From positions 1 through 64,000 of the forward strand of contig NZ_MRWD01000006.1 of the NCBI RefSeq assembly GCF_002093625.1: a stretch of 64,000 nt of DNA, in the 5' to 3' direction. Positions 16,904-25,627 of this stretch are shown here, one piece after another; the first letter of the stretch is position 1, and each line of letters begins with the position of its first letter. This DNA is from Rouxiella silvae (GTDB lineage: Bacteria; Pseudomonadota; Gammaproteobacteria; Enterobacterales; Enterobacteriaceae). The notes under the pieces were generated by a model. That model was given only the letters and a program-made list of their open reading frames with translations. It made no database searches and was not told where the DNA came from. The translations under genes and the position numbers were made by a program.

Positions 16904-18184
16904 ATGACCTCTCTTAACACTGCAACAGCGCTTAACGGCATTGCCAACCTGCGCCTTCCGGCGTGGCTGCTGCCTCCGAGCTGGCCGCAACAGTCAGGCG
17001 AACCGGCAACGGCGGACTTGCGCTTTGAGGACGGCAAAATTTCGTCGCTGACCCCGAGTCATCCCCCGCAGCTTGACCTATGGGACGCTCAAGGCGCACT
17101 GGCACTGCCGGGAATGATTGAGCCGCATGCGCACCTTGATAAAACCTTCACCATTGGCCGCAGCCGTCCGTCAAAACCGGGTCTGCTGGCCGCCATTGAA
17201 ACAATGCATCAGGACCGCCAACACTGGACCGCCGAAGACCTTCAGCAGCGCGGCAAACGAGGTCTGGCATGGGCGGCTGCCCACGGGGTAACGCATTTAC
17301 GCACGCACATTGACTGGTTTACTGCAACGCCGCCGGTGGCCTGGCATGAAATGGCCCATGTTGAAGAGCACGGCGTTACCCTTGAGCGGGTCGCGCTGGT
17401 ACCGCTGGGCTTGTTTGCCAATGCCTCTGTGGCAGACGACATTGCCCGTGCTGTGGCGCAAAGCGGTGAACACTGTCTGCTGGGCGGCTTTATTCACTCG
17501 TCCAACTGGGACCCAGCGGCGATGAAGAATCTGATGCACAGTGCATCCGCCTGGCAATTAAATCTGGACCTGCACATTGACGAAGAGCTGACCGCCACCG
17601 CCCACGGACTGACTTGGCTGGCGCACTATTTGTCAGAAAACGCCTTTAGCGGCCACATCTGTTGTAGCCACGGCTGTGCGCTGGCCTCGGGCAGCGAAGG
17701 GCAGGCGCAGGAAGTGTTAGCCCTGCTGGCAGCGCAGCGCGTGACGCTGATTGCGTTGCCGATGACTAACCTGCTGCTGCAGGACGCTGTGGTGGGCCGC
17801 ACGCCGCGCCAGCGCGGAATAACCGTGCTTAAAGAAGCGCAGGTTGCAGGTATTCCGACGCTGCTGGGGTGCGATAACGTGCAGGATGCATTCTGTCCGG
17901 CAGGCAGCTATGACCCGCTGGATACGCTGAGCTGCGCCCTGTTCTCTCTGCAACTCGACACCCTTTTTGACCAACAGTCGCGGCTTATCTGTGACTCGGC
18001 GGCGCTCACCGGCAATGCGCACACGCAATCCCCGCTGGCGGAGGGCAGCGCCGCTACGCTGGTCGTATTCCCCGGTAGCAACATCGCGACCTGGCCGTTA
18101 AACAGCGCGGCCCGCCTGGTTATCCACCACGGCAGGCTGACCCATCAACGCACGTGGAATCAGGAGTTATCTCATGAGTCTTGA
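16904..18184 (+). CDS. CodA-like amidohydrolase (cytosine deaminase family)
   Basis: An amidohydrolase of about 426 residues resembling E. coli cytosine deaminase CodA. Visible matches are the metal motif EPHAHLDK (about residue 72), LRTHIDW, LHIDEEL (the CodA HxDE acid), CCSHG, the segment RQRGITVLKEA and GCDNVQD with the catalytic Asp. It should hydrolyse or deaminate a pyrimidine-like ring. The frame begins with an ATG at 16883 that overlaps the previous stop but has no ribosome site. The ATG at 16904 has GGAG 7 bases upstream and is preferred. Its 3' end overlaps the Rid gene by 11 bases. Confidence 0.85.
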   Translation: MTSLNTATALNGIANLRLPAWLLPPSWPQQSGEPATADLRFEDGKISSLTPSHPPQLDLWDAQGALALPGMIEPHAHLDKTFTIGRSRPSKPGLLAAIETMHQDRQHWTAEDLQQRGKRGLAWAAAHGVTHLRTHIDWFTATPPVAWHEMAHVEEHGVTLERVALVPLGLFANASVADDIARAVAQSGEHCLLGGFIHSSNWDPAAMKNLMHSASAWQLNLDLHIDEELTATAHGLTWLAHYLSENAFSGHICCSHGCALASGSEGQAQEVLALLAAQRVTLIALPMTNLLLQDAVVGRTPRQRGITVLKEAQVAGIPTLLGCDNVQDAFCPAGSYDPLDTLSCALFSLQLDTLFDQQSRLICDSAALTGNAHTQSPLAEGSAATLVVFPGSNIATWPLNSAARLVIHHGRLTHQRTWNQELSHES

Positions 18185-18644
18185 AGCCGGCGCGGGCAAA
18201 CCGCTCGCCAAATATGCCGCCTGGCGTCGCGCAGGCGATTTTATCTTTCTCTCAGGCATTATTCCGGTCAACCCACAGAGCGCGACTATCGTGCGTGGTT
18301 TTCAGGATATTCCGGCCCAAGCTCGCCTGCTGCTGGGTGAAACCGGTGAGTTCTCAACCGATGCCAAACAAGGCCCAATTCTTGCACAAAGCTGGTATGT
18401 GCTTGAAAGCATCCGCCACACCATTGAAGAGGCCGGTGGTCAAATGAGCGATGTCATCAAGCTGGTGCAGTATTTTCGCAATCTCGACCACTTCCCGTAC
18501 TACAGCCGGGTGAGAAAAATGTTCTATCCCGGGCAACCGCCGGTTTCTACCGTGGTGCAGGTCAGTGAAATGCTGCCCAGCGCCGAGGTATTGATAGAAG
18601 TTGAGGCCACGGCCTGGTTACCCCAATCCCGCTTAACCCAATAA
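18174..18644 (+). CDS. RidA/YjgF family protein lacking the usual catalytic Arg
   Basis: A 156-residue Rid-family protein. Canonical RidA hydrolyses reactive enamines/imines to ketones using an Arg in a PxRS segment and a Glu in IEIEA. Here the corresponding segments read PPVSTVVQV and IEVEATAW, so the Glu is kept but the Arg position is Val. It may therefore be one of the Rid subgroups that work differently, for example on ring-opened carbamates or N-acyl intermediates. AGGAG lies 7 bases before the ATG. It overlaps the deaminase gene, so the two are translationally coupled. Confidence 0.85.
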   Translation: MSLEAGAGKPLAKYAAWRRAGDFIFLSGIIPVNPQSATIVRGFQDIPAQARLLLGETGEFSTDAKQGPILAQSWYVLESIRHTIEEAGGQMSDVIKLVQYFRNLDHFPYYSRVRKMFYPGQPPVSTVVQVSEMLPSAEVLIEVEATAWLPQSRLTQ

Positions 18645-18665
18645 CGTCTGACGACGAGGCACAGT

Positions 18666-19547
18666 ATGATTAACGGCTATATTCCCGCAGCACGTTTTCT
18701 CCCTTTCCTGAGCTGGACGGCGATCGCTGCCCTGCCTGACAAAGCCAATACCGTTATTGTGCTGCCGACCGGTGCCATTGAGCAGCACGGCCCACACCTG
18801 CCTTGTTCGGTTGACAGCGTGATCTCCTCCGGCGTGGCCGGGCACGCACTGGCGCGGCTGCCACAGGATATTCCGGCCTATGCTATTGCGCCCATAACCT
18901 ACGGCAAGTCTGACGAACATCTCAACTTTCCCGGCACGCTGACCTTGACCGGCGACACGCTGCTGCAAACCGTGCTCGAAATTGCCGAATCGCTGTATCG
19001 CGCTGGATTCCGTAAGCTATTGATGATTAACGGCCACGGTGGACAGCCACAGGTTTTGCAGATGGCATCGCGTGAAATGCGTCTGCGCCACGGCGACATG
19101 ATAATGATCCCCCACGACGTGTTCCGCGTGCCTAACGTTGAAAATCAGTTCCTGAGTGCGTTAGAGCAAAAAATGGCGATGCACGCCGGCCACAGTGAAA
19201 CCGCGGTGATGATGGCGCTGGCCCCGGAATGTGTCCACATGGAGCACGCGGTGGCCAATTATCCGCCTGAGTTCCCGTGTCCGACGCTTTCAAGCGGCCG
19301 CCCTGCTGCTGCCTGGGCCTCTTACGATTTTGGCCCCAGCGGCGTAATTGGCGATCCGACCGAGGCCACCGTTGAACAGGGCCACGCGATCCTCGACTCG
19401 CTGGCAGACAGCTGGGCACAGGCGATCGTCGAAATCCACCGTATGCAATGGAAAGTACGCAGTGAGCCAACCTGGGGAAAACACCACTGGAACGGCTTCG
19501 TGCAAACCACTTTTACTCCCCCTTCGTCTTCTTTTGTCTCTGAATAA
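18666..19547 (+). CDS. Creatininase-family metal amidohydrolase
   Basis: A 293-residue member of the creatininase family (creatininase, FAPy deformylase, MftE-like peptidases). The metal-binding pattern is complete: PTGAIEQHGPHLP (Glu and His, about residues 36-48), SVDS with the Asp, INGHGG with a His, and HAGHSET with a Glu. These enzymes open cyclic amides or remove formyl groups from amino-pyrimidines. Within this operon it could open a heterocycle ring after deamination. It follows the Rid gene by 21 bases and precedes the binding-protein gene by 13. Confidence 0.87.
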   Translation: MINGYIPAARFLPFLSWTAIAALPDKANTVIVLPTGAIEQHGPHLPCSVDSVISSGVAGHALARLPQDIPAYAIAPITYGKSDEHLNFPGTLTLTGDTLLQTVLEIAESLYRAGFRKLLMINGHGGQPQVLQMASREMRLRHGDMIMIPHDVFRVPNVENQFLSALEQKMAMHAGHSETAVMMALAPECVHMEHAVANYPPEFPCPTLSSGRPAAAWASYDFGPSGVIGDPTEATVEQGHAILDSLADSWAQAIVEIHRMQWKVRSEPTWGKHHWNGFVQTTFTPPSSSFVSE

Positions 19548-19560
19548 AGGAACTGCCGCG

Positions 19561-20544
19561 ATGATAAAACTGCCTACCCCGACTCACACTCTGCTTGCGC
19601 TGCTGCTGGCCGGGATTTCTACCACCAGCATGGCCGAAGAGAAATTTACCTTTTTGACTAACTGGTACGCGCAGGCCGAGCACGGCGGTTTTTATGACGC
19701 CGAGGCCAAGGGTTTGTATAAAAATGCCGGCCTCGACGTCAGCATCAAAATGGGCGGCCCACAGGTTAACGTCATGCAGTTGATGGCCGCGGGTCAGGCA
19801 GACTGTACTCTTGGCGACAACGGTCAGGCGCTCGAAACCTGGCAGGCCGGTGTGCATGCGGTAACGGTTGCGACAGTGTTTCAGCATTCGCCCACAGTAT
19901 TTATCAGTCACGACAAGGTTGAAAATGCGCAGGGATTGAAGGACAAAACCTTCCTGCTCGCCACTGAGGCCTACACCTCTTTCTGGCCGTGGGCCAAGAG
20001 CGAACTGGGTCTGGCCAGCGCAAAAATTCGTCCCTATACCTTTAGCGTTCAGCCTTTCTTGGCAGACAATAATCTGGTGCAGCAGGGCTATGTCACCTCC
20101 GAGCCTTTCTCGGTCGAAAAAGGCGGCAAACCTTTCTACGTTTATATGCTCAGCGACTGGGGCTACCCGCCTTATGGCAACTCAATTATCTGCATGGCCG
20201 ATACCGTTAAGAAACGCCCAGCCGCGGTGGCTGCCTTTGTGAAAGCCTCGATGCAGGGCTGGAAGGAGTATCTTCAGGATCCAACGGCGGGCAACGCGTT
20301 GATTCACAAAGATAATCCACGCATGGGTGCAGACCAGATTGCCTTCGGCATCGTACAGATGAAGAAATATCAGTTAGTTACCGGCGGCGATGCACAGACC
20401 GGCGGCATTGGCATTATCACTGAACCCCGTCTGAAAAAGACCTGGGACATGCTGGTAAAAAACAAGCTGATCGATGCCGATAAAGTGCCGTTTGAGCAGA
20501 CGTATACCCTCGACATGATCAAAGATGCGAAGGTTATGCCATGA
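19561..20544 (+). CDS. ABC transporter substrate-binding protein, NMT1/THI5-like (second paralogue)
   Basis: A protein of about 327 residues with a signal peptide (cleavage after SMA, about residue 21). The mature start EEKFTFLTNWYAQAEHGGFYDAE is split here only for description: the key part is NWYAQAEHGGFY, typical of NMT1/THI5-like binding proteins. It is paralogous to the protein at 13506-14495 across the whole length (shared GGPQ, YGN/YGG, PTAGNALIHKDNPRM-type segments). The ATG at 19561 is preceded by AAGGA. Its stop overlaps the ATPase start (ATGA), so it is the main binding protein of this transporter. Confidence 0.88.
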   Translation: MIKLPTPTHTLLALLLAGISTTSMAEEKFTFLTNWYAQAEHGGFYDAEAKGLYKNAGLDVSIKMGGPQVNVMQLMAAGQADCTLGDNGQALETWQAGVHAVTVATVFQHSPTVFISHDKVENAQGLKDKTFLLATEAYTSFWPWAKSELGLASAKIRPYTFSVQPFLADNNLVQQGYVTSEPFSVEKGGKPFYVYMLSDWGYPPYGNSIICMADTVKKRPAAVAAFVKASMQGWKEYLQDPTAGNALIHKDNPRMGADQIAFGIVQMKKYQLVTGGDAQTGGIGIITEPRLKKTWDMLVKNKLIDADKVPFEQTYTLDMIKDAKVMP

Positions 20545-21368
20545 ATTCCGCACCGAAACTGACGATTATGAGCGACGTGCGCACCGCAAGCGCCCCTTCA
20601 ACGCCAGCCATCGAGGTGCTGTCGGCGGAGAAAATATACAGCAACGGCACACGCGCGCTGTTGCCAGTCAATCTCACCATTAATCAGGGCGAATTCGTGA
20701 CCCTGCTCGGCCCGTCCGGCTGCGGTAAAAGTACGCTGCTCAAGATGGTGGCAGGACTTATCGAGCCAAGCGACGGCAAACTGGTGCTGTGGCGCAAAGA
20801 CAGTCGCGAAAAAGGCCAGGTGCCGCTCTCTTTCGTGTTTCAGGAAGCGACGCTGATGCCGTGGAGCAACGTGCAAAATAACGTGCGTCTTCCGCTGGAT
20901 CTTGCTGGCGTACCGCGCGCCGAAGCCAACACTCGCGTCAGTGAAGCGCTGGAGCTGGTCGGTTTGGGCAAGTTTGCTAAAGTGCTGCCGCGCGAGCTCT
21001 CGGGCGGCATGCAGATGCGCGTATCAATTGCTCGCGGACTGGTGACACGCCCCAAACTGTTGCTGATGGACGAACCTTTTGGTGCACTCGACGAGATAAC
21101 CCGTAACAAGCTCGACAGTGACCTGCTGCGGCTGTGGCGTGAGCAGGGGTTAACGGTGGTGTTCGTGACTCACTCGATACATGAAGCCGTATTTCTTTCT
21201 CAGCGGGTTGTCATGATGGCAGCGCGGCCGGGGCGCGTAGTGGAAGATATTGCCATCACGGAGCCTTTCCCACGCAGCGAAAATTTCCGCGTCAGTCCCG
21301 TTTTTTCACACTATGCGAAGCAGTTGCAGGACAGCCTGCTGCAAGCCAGCCAATCAGGTATGGAGTAA
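20541..21368 (+). CDS. ABC transporter ATP-binding protein
   Basis: A 275-residue ATPase of the nitrate/sulfonate/taurine (SsuB/TauB/ThiZ) type. Walker A is GPSGCGKST (about residues 57-65). The ABC signature is LSGGMQMR (about 153-160), Walker B is LLLMDEPFGALD (about 173-184) and the switch His is in VTHSIHEA. It energises import of the substrate captured by the neighbouring binding proteins. It overlaps the binding-protein gene by four bases and is followed by the permease gene after four bases. A second in-frame ATG (about residue 11) is possible. Confidence 0.93.
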   Translation: MNSAPKLTIMSDVRTASAPSTPAIEVLSAEKIYSNGTRALLPVNLTINQGEFVTLLGPSGCGKSTLLKMVAGLIEPSDGKLVLWRKDSREKGQVPLSFVFQEATLMPWSNVQNNVRLPLDLAGVPRAEANTRVSEALELVGLGKFAKVLPRELSGGMQMRVSIARGLVTRPKLLLMDEPFGALDEITRNKLDSDLLRLWREQGLTVVFVTHSIHEAVFLSQRVVMMAARPGRVVEDIAITEPFPRSENFRVSPVFSHYAKQLQDSLLQASQSGME

Positions 21369-21372
21369 TCGT

Positions 21373-22188
21373 ATGCCCACTCAAAAATCCTCCCCATGGA
21401 TGAATAATCCCACGTTTCGAAAAATTCTTTATCCCGCGCTGGTGGCGGTAGTGGTAATTTTGCTGTGGCAGGGCTGGGTCAGCTATTTCAAAATCCCCCA
21501 GTTTCTGGTGCCTTCACCGGTGGTGATGCTGCAAAGCCTGTGGACCAATCTGGGTTCGCTGATGATGTCGCTGCTGTTTACGCTAAAAATCACCCTGATA
21601 TCATTTTTACTGTCGATTGTTATCGGCGCGGCGGTGGCCTTTGTGCTGGTGCAGAACCGCTTTGTGGAAACGGCGCTGTTTCCCTACATCGTATTTCTAC
21701 AGGTCACGCCTATCGTTGCCATCGCACCGCTGATTATTATTTGGGTGAAAGACACCACGCTCTCTTTGGTGGTTTGCTCGACGCTGATGGCGGTGTTCCC
21801 GATTATTTCTAACACCACTCAGGGGCTGCGCAGCGTTTCGCCCGGCCTGCTGAGCTATTTCCAGCTGAGCAACGCAAGCCGCCTACAGATTCTTGTTCGT
21901 CTACGTATTCCTTCTGCCCTGCCCTATTTTTTTGGCGCACTGCGTATCTCCAGCGGACTGTCGCTAATTGGTGCAGTAGTGGCTGAATTTGTCGCGGGAA
22001 CCGGCGGAAATAATACCGGCCTGGCCTACCAGATACTTCAGGCAGGATATCAGCTCGACATTCCGCTGATGTTTGCCGCTCTGTTGTTAATTTCACTGAC
22101 CGGTATCGCGCTGTTTGGGGTGATGTCGTGGATTTCTCGTCGTGTCCTGAGTGCCTGGCATGAAAGCGAAGTCGTGCAGTCTCATTAA
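21373..22188 (+). CDS. ABC transporter permease (SsuC/ThiX type)
   Basis: An inner-membrane permease of about 271 residues with around six helices. The EAA-loop region lies near LQILVRLRIPSALPYFFGA (about residues 172-190). The frame is open upstream to 21250 inside the ATPase gene, but the ATG at 21373 has GGAG 7 bases upstream and begins a normal permease N-terminus. Together with the preceding ATPase and binding protein it makes a complete importer. It is the only permease in the locus although two binding proteins are encoded. Confidence 0.92.
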   Translation: MPTQKSSPWMNNPTFRKILYPALVAVVVILLWQGWVSYFKIPQFLVPSPVVMLQSLWTNLGSLMMSLLFTLKITLISFLLSIVIGAAVAFVLVQNRFVETALFPYIVFLQVTPIVAIAPLIIIWVKDTTLSLVVCSTLMAVFPIISNTTQGLRSVSPGLLSYFQLSNASRLQILVRLRIPSALPYFFGALRISSGLSLIGAVVAEFVAGTGGNNTGLAYQILQAGYQLDIPLMFAALLLISLTGIALFGVMSWISRRVLSAWHESEVVQSH

Positions 22189-22218
22189 AATCATTCATTA
22201 TTTGCAGGCAAAAAGAAT

Positions 22219-23622
22219 ATGGACAGTGAACAACGTAAGAGCGCGCTGGCCCTGATACAGCAGGCGCTTCCCGACCTCGATTGGACTGTGCAGGCGCCAA
22301 AGGTGAAACGCCTTTCGCGCGATTTTCACTGGTTCAGCCCGGTGCTGAAACAACAGTTGGAAAATAAACAGGCCGATGCGGTGGTCAAACCGCGCAGTGA
22401 AGAAGAGCTGCGCCTGTTGGTTCAGGCCTGCGTGAGGCATCAGTTACCGCTGATTTTGCGCGGCGGCGCGACCGGTAATTATGGTCAACTGGTCCCGCTG
22501 CGGGGCGGTATTTTGGTCGACATGACTGGGTTTAACCAAGTTTGCGCGCTGGGTGATGGCGTGGTGCGTGCGCAAGCGGGAATTCGCCTGGCAGACATTG
22601 AAACCGTCACCCGCCCCGCAGGCTGGGAGCTTCGCTGCATGCCGTCAACTTATCGGCTGGCCAGTCTGGGGGGCCTTTACGGCGGTGGATTTGGCGGCAT
22701 CGGCTCCATCAATTATGGTCCACTGGGTGCGCCGGGCAACGTGCTCAGCGTGAAAGTGATGACCATGGAGGCCGAGCCGCGCATTCTCGACGTTCCCGCA
22801 CCCCAGGCGCTGCTGCTGCATCATGCTTACGGCAGCAACGGAATTGTGCTCGAGGTTGAATTGGCGCTGGCGCCTGCGCATCGCTGGATTGAACGGCTGG
22901 ACGTATTCGACGACTTTACCGACGCACTGGATTACGCCAACGCCTTTGCCCGCTCTCCTGGGCTGGTAAAACGGCAGCTGGCGCTGTTTGCCGCGCCGAT
23001 CCCAAGCTACTTTAGTCATTTAAACGGACACTATCAGGCCACTCAGCACGCAGTGATCAGCGTCATTGCCCAGGAAAGTGAAGGCCTTTGCACTAACCTG
23101 CTGGCGAAACACCGTGGGCAAAGTGCCGTGCGCCAAACGGCTGATGAAGCCCGTGACGCTAACGCTTCCTTGATGGAGTATTGCTGGAACCACACGACGC
23201 TGCACGCGCTCAAAATTGACCCGACGCTCACCTATCTGCAAACGGCGTTTAATTATAATAACTATCGTCAACAGATTATCGATATGGCAGCGTTATTTGG
23301 CGACGAGGTGATTTCACATATAGAATTCCTGCGCGACAATGACGGAAATATAACCGCCAGTGGTTTGCAGTTAATTCGTTATTCGACTGAAGAAAGATTA
23401 AATGAAATAATGCAGATATTTCGTAATAATGACGTCAAAATAAATAACCCACACGTTTATCAAATTGAAGATGGTAAACAAGGTGAAATTAAATCCGATG
23501 TCGTCTCTGTCAAAAAGTGCTTAGATCCAAATGGATTACTTAACCCCGGCAAGCTCAGAGGCTGGGAAGTACGCGACACATTAACGTTAGATAATGATCC
23601 ACTGTTATTAGCTGACCAATAA
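22219..23622 (+). CDS. FAD-linked oxidase (PCMH-type, GlcD-like)
   Basis: A 467-residue flavoprotein with an N-terminal FAD-binding PCMH domain (GGATGNYGQLVPLRGG at about residues 79-94, and GGLYGGGFGGIGS at about 151-163) and a C-terminal oxidase domain ending in LDPNGLLNPGKL. Relatives oxidise 2-hydroxy acids or hydroxylated rings. It lies 30 bases after the permease gene and is likely part of the same operon, so it may oxidise the imported compound or a ring-opened hydroxy acid. No signal peptide is seen, so it should be cytoplasmic. Confidence 0.83.
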   Translation: MDSEQRKSALALIQQALPDLDWTVQAPKVKRLSRDFHWFSPVLKQQLENKQADAVVKPRSEEELRLLVQACVRHQLPLILRGGATGNYGQLVPLRGGILVDMTGFNQVCALGDGVVRAQAGIRLADIETVTRPAGWELRCMPSTYRLASLGGLYGGGFGGIGSINYGPLGAPGNVLSVKVMTMEAEPRILDVPAPQALLLHHAYGSNGIVLEVELALAPAHRWIERLDVFDDFTDALDYANAFARSPGLVKRQLALFAAPIPSYFSHLNGHYQATQHAVISVIAQESEGLCTNLLAKHRGQSAVRQTADEARDANASLMEYCWNHTTLHALKIDPTLTYLQTAFNYNNYRQQIIDMAALFGDEVISHIEFLRDNDGNITASGLQLIRYSTEERLNEIMQIFRNNDVKINNPHVYQIEDGKQGEIKSDVVSVKKCLDPNGLLNPGKLRGWEVRDTLTLDNDPLLLADQ

Positions 23623-23635
23623 AAATAATAATTAA

Positions 23636-23660
23636 CCCCCTGCCATCAATAGGCAGGGGG
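23636..23660 (+). terminator. Strong hairpin between the FAD-oxidase and porin genes
   Basis: Perfect 9-bp GC-rich stem CCCCCTGCC/GGCAGGGGG with a 7-base loop, 13 bases after the oxidase stop. There is no T-tract, so it may act as a weak terminator or as an mRNA-stabilising structure that sets the porin expression level. Confidence 0.55.
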
Positions 23661-23747
23661 ACTTCCGCTTGCGTATTACTTTATAAAAAGCTATTGACCG
23701 TTTTTGCGGTCGAAGAAACTTATTATATTTCTGACAGGAAGGTATTA

Positions 23748-25025
23748 ATGAAAATAAATAAATTTAATTTCACGCTTAAATTTGGTGCTGTCATTGTCTC
23801 TCAGGCTCTCTTTATGGGGCATGCGCTGGCAGCCTCACCGATTGCCTCAAGCTGTGACGCTGGCGTAGCTGATTCATTGACAGAAATGTTTACCTGCGGC
23901 TCGGTGCACGGCAGCCTGCGAACCCTATACTATTCAACTAAAAATGCTTATTTCGTGCCCGGGTATTCTCAAGACACCATCAGCTACGGCGGCAGTGTTA
24001 AATATGCCACCGCAGAATATTATGGCCTAAGCCTCGGCGTGAGCGGTATTTTCCAGCGCGGCATTGCGCACAATGATGACCACTTGATCACGGAGCTTGG
24101 CCCAAACGAGACCGGCGTGGGCGAAGCCTACCTGAGCTGGCACTATCAGGACTTTCGCATTACTGCCGGTGACCAGCGCATTAATATTCCGTTCATCGGC
24201 GACTACGACTGGCGTATCACGCCTATTCTCTTCCGTGGCATTGACGCCAATTACGGCGACAGCGACAACTTTCTGCACGCGACAAAAATTACCCGCTACA
24301 AGCCGTGGGGCGACGACCAGTTCCTTGACACCACTGCCTACACCGACGCCGAAGGCACCACTAACGGCATGTGGGGCATCGGCGGCGGGCGTGCCATCAA
24401 GCTGGATAATAAAAAGCTCAACGGCCAGCTGTGGTATGAGGATTACAACAACTACACCAAAATGGTCTATGCCGACAGCTTCCTGTCGTGGTCAGACACG
24501 CCTTACCAGCCTAAAATCGGCATTCAGTTTATCCGCGGCCTGAGTGAAGGCAAGGCACTGGCGGGACAGGTCGACAGCACCAGCTATGGCGCACAGTTTG
24601 TCATGAACCTGACACCGTCACTGATATGGTCACTGAACTACGACCACATCGCCGCCAGTGAAAACGCCTACGGCAACGGTGCATTAGTCGCTCCCTACGC
24701 GCACAACACCTCGTCGGGCACCTACTTCGCCCAGCCGTTCTTCACCAGCACCCAGGACCTGGGCAGCGGCAATGCGTACTCAACCGACCTAAACTGGACC
24801 GTCAACGAAAATATCTCGTTGGGCAGTCGTTACTCGTTTATGGATTTAACGCCGAACTCGGGCGCCTCCAGCAGCAATCAGTCTGAATATCTGGTGTATG
24901 GCACCTACAGTTTCGACGGCGTGCTAAAAGGCCTTAGCCTGACCGACTTCGCTGGTGTTCAAACGACCTCAACCTCGAATAAAAACTTCTGGCAGAACCG
25001 CCTGGCATTGGAATATGATTTTTAA
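23748..25025 (+). CDS. Outer-membrane porin, OprD/Opr-like family
   Basis: A protein of about 425 residues with a signal peptide (cleavage after ALA, about residue 28) and a beta-rich mature chain ending in Phe, as outer-membrane barrels do. GSLRTLYYSTKNAYF near the mature N-terminus resembles substrate-specific Opr/OprD porins. Two Cys near the start (SSCDAG and FTCGS) could form a disulfide. The frame opens at a TTG at 23694, but the ATG at 23748 has AGGAAGG 5 bases upstream and starts the signal peptide. Its position after the ABC importer suggests it admits the same substrate. Confidence 0.8.
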   Translation: MKINKFNFTLKFGAVIVSQALFMGHALAASPIASSCDAGVADSLTEMFTCGSVHGSLRTLYYSTKNAYFVPGYSQDTISYGGSVKYATAEYYGLSLGVSGIFQRGIAHNDDHLITELGPNETGVGEAYLSWHYQDFRITAGDQRINIPFIGDYDWRITPILFRGIDANYGDSDNFLHATKITRYKPWGDDQFLDTTAYTDAEGTTNGMWGIGGGRAIKLDNKKLNGQLWYEDYNNYTKMVYADSFLSWSDTPYQPKIGIQFIRGLSEGKALAGQVDSTSYGAQFVMNLTPSLIWSLNYDHIAASENAYGNGALVAPYAHNTSSGTYFAQPFFTSTQDLGSGNAYSTDLNWTVNENISLGSRYSFMDLTPNSGASSSNQSEYLVYGTYSFDGVLKGLSLTDFAGVQTTSTSNKNFWQNRLALEYDF

Positions 25026-25035
25026 ATAGAAAGTT

Positions 25036-25058
25036 TCCCGGGGATGCACTCCCCGGGA
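25036..25058 (+). terminator. Hairpin after the porin gene
   Basis: Perfect 9-bp stem TCCCGGGGA/TCCCCGGGA with a 5-base loop, 11 bases after the porin stop. The following sequence is AT-rich but lacks a clear T-run, so termination may be partial. Confidence 0.6.
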
Positions 25059-25084
25059 CAATTAATATTTAACAGGAGTTTCTA

Positions 25085-25519
25085 TTGTCTATCAGGATCC
25101 GCCCTTATCAAGAAGCCGATCGCCCTTTTTTACGCACCCTTTATCTGGCCGCGCGCAAGGCGACGTTCACTTGGCTGGATCAGAGCGAATGGGCGCTCGA
25201 GGATTTTGATCGTTCGGTAATCGGCGAGAAAGTGATTGTCGCCGAGCGCGAGGGGAAAATTGTCGGCTTTGCCTCGATTCTACTGCACGATAATTTTCTG
25301 CATAATCTGTTTATTGACCCCGAGGCTCAGGGCCAAGGCGTGGGTAGCCACCTTATCGGCATCGTCGAACAAAACTTCACACGCACCGGTTCGCTTAAGT
25401 GTCTGGTTAAAAACCAGAAGGCAGTGTCTTTCTATCTCAAGCGCGGCTGGGAAACAGTGTCTACCGGCGACAGTTCAACCGGCGAATACTACCTATTCCA
25501 TTTTCGTCTTAAGCGATAA
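25085..25519 (+). CDS. GNAT-family N-acetyltransferase
   Basis: A 144-residue acetyltransferase. The acetyl-CoA motif is seen as LFIDPEAQGQGVGSHLI (about residues 75-91). It begins at TTG (25085), supported by AGGAG 6 bases upstream; no ATG in frame would keep the conserved N-terminal strand. The acceptor substrate is unknown. It lies 27 bases after the porin hairpin and may be read through from the upstream operon. Confidence 0.85.
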   Translation: MSIRIRPYQEADRPFLRTLYLAARKATFTWLDQSEWALEDFDRSVIGEKVIVAEREGKIVGFASILLHDNFLHNLFIDPEAQGQGVGSHLIGIVEQNFTRTGSLKCLVKNQKAVSFYLKRGWETVSTGDSSTGEYYLFHFRLKR

Positions 25520-25627
25520 ACCCATTTAAACCGCATATTATCGATCCAAGTCAATTAACTTGCTCCACCCGTAGTCACAATCCCTGCTATACCTTATTAG
25601 TTACATCCCGTTACCAATAGGATAAAA

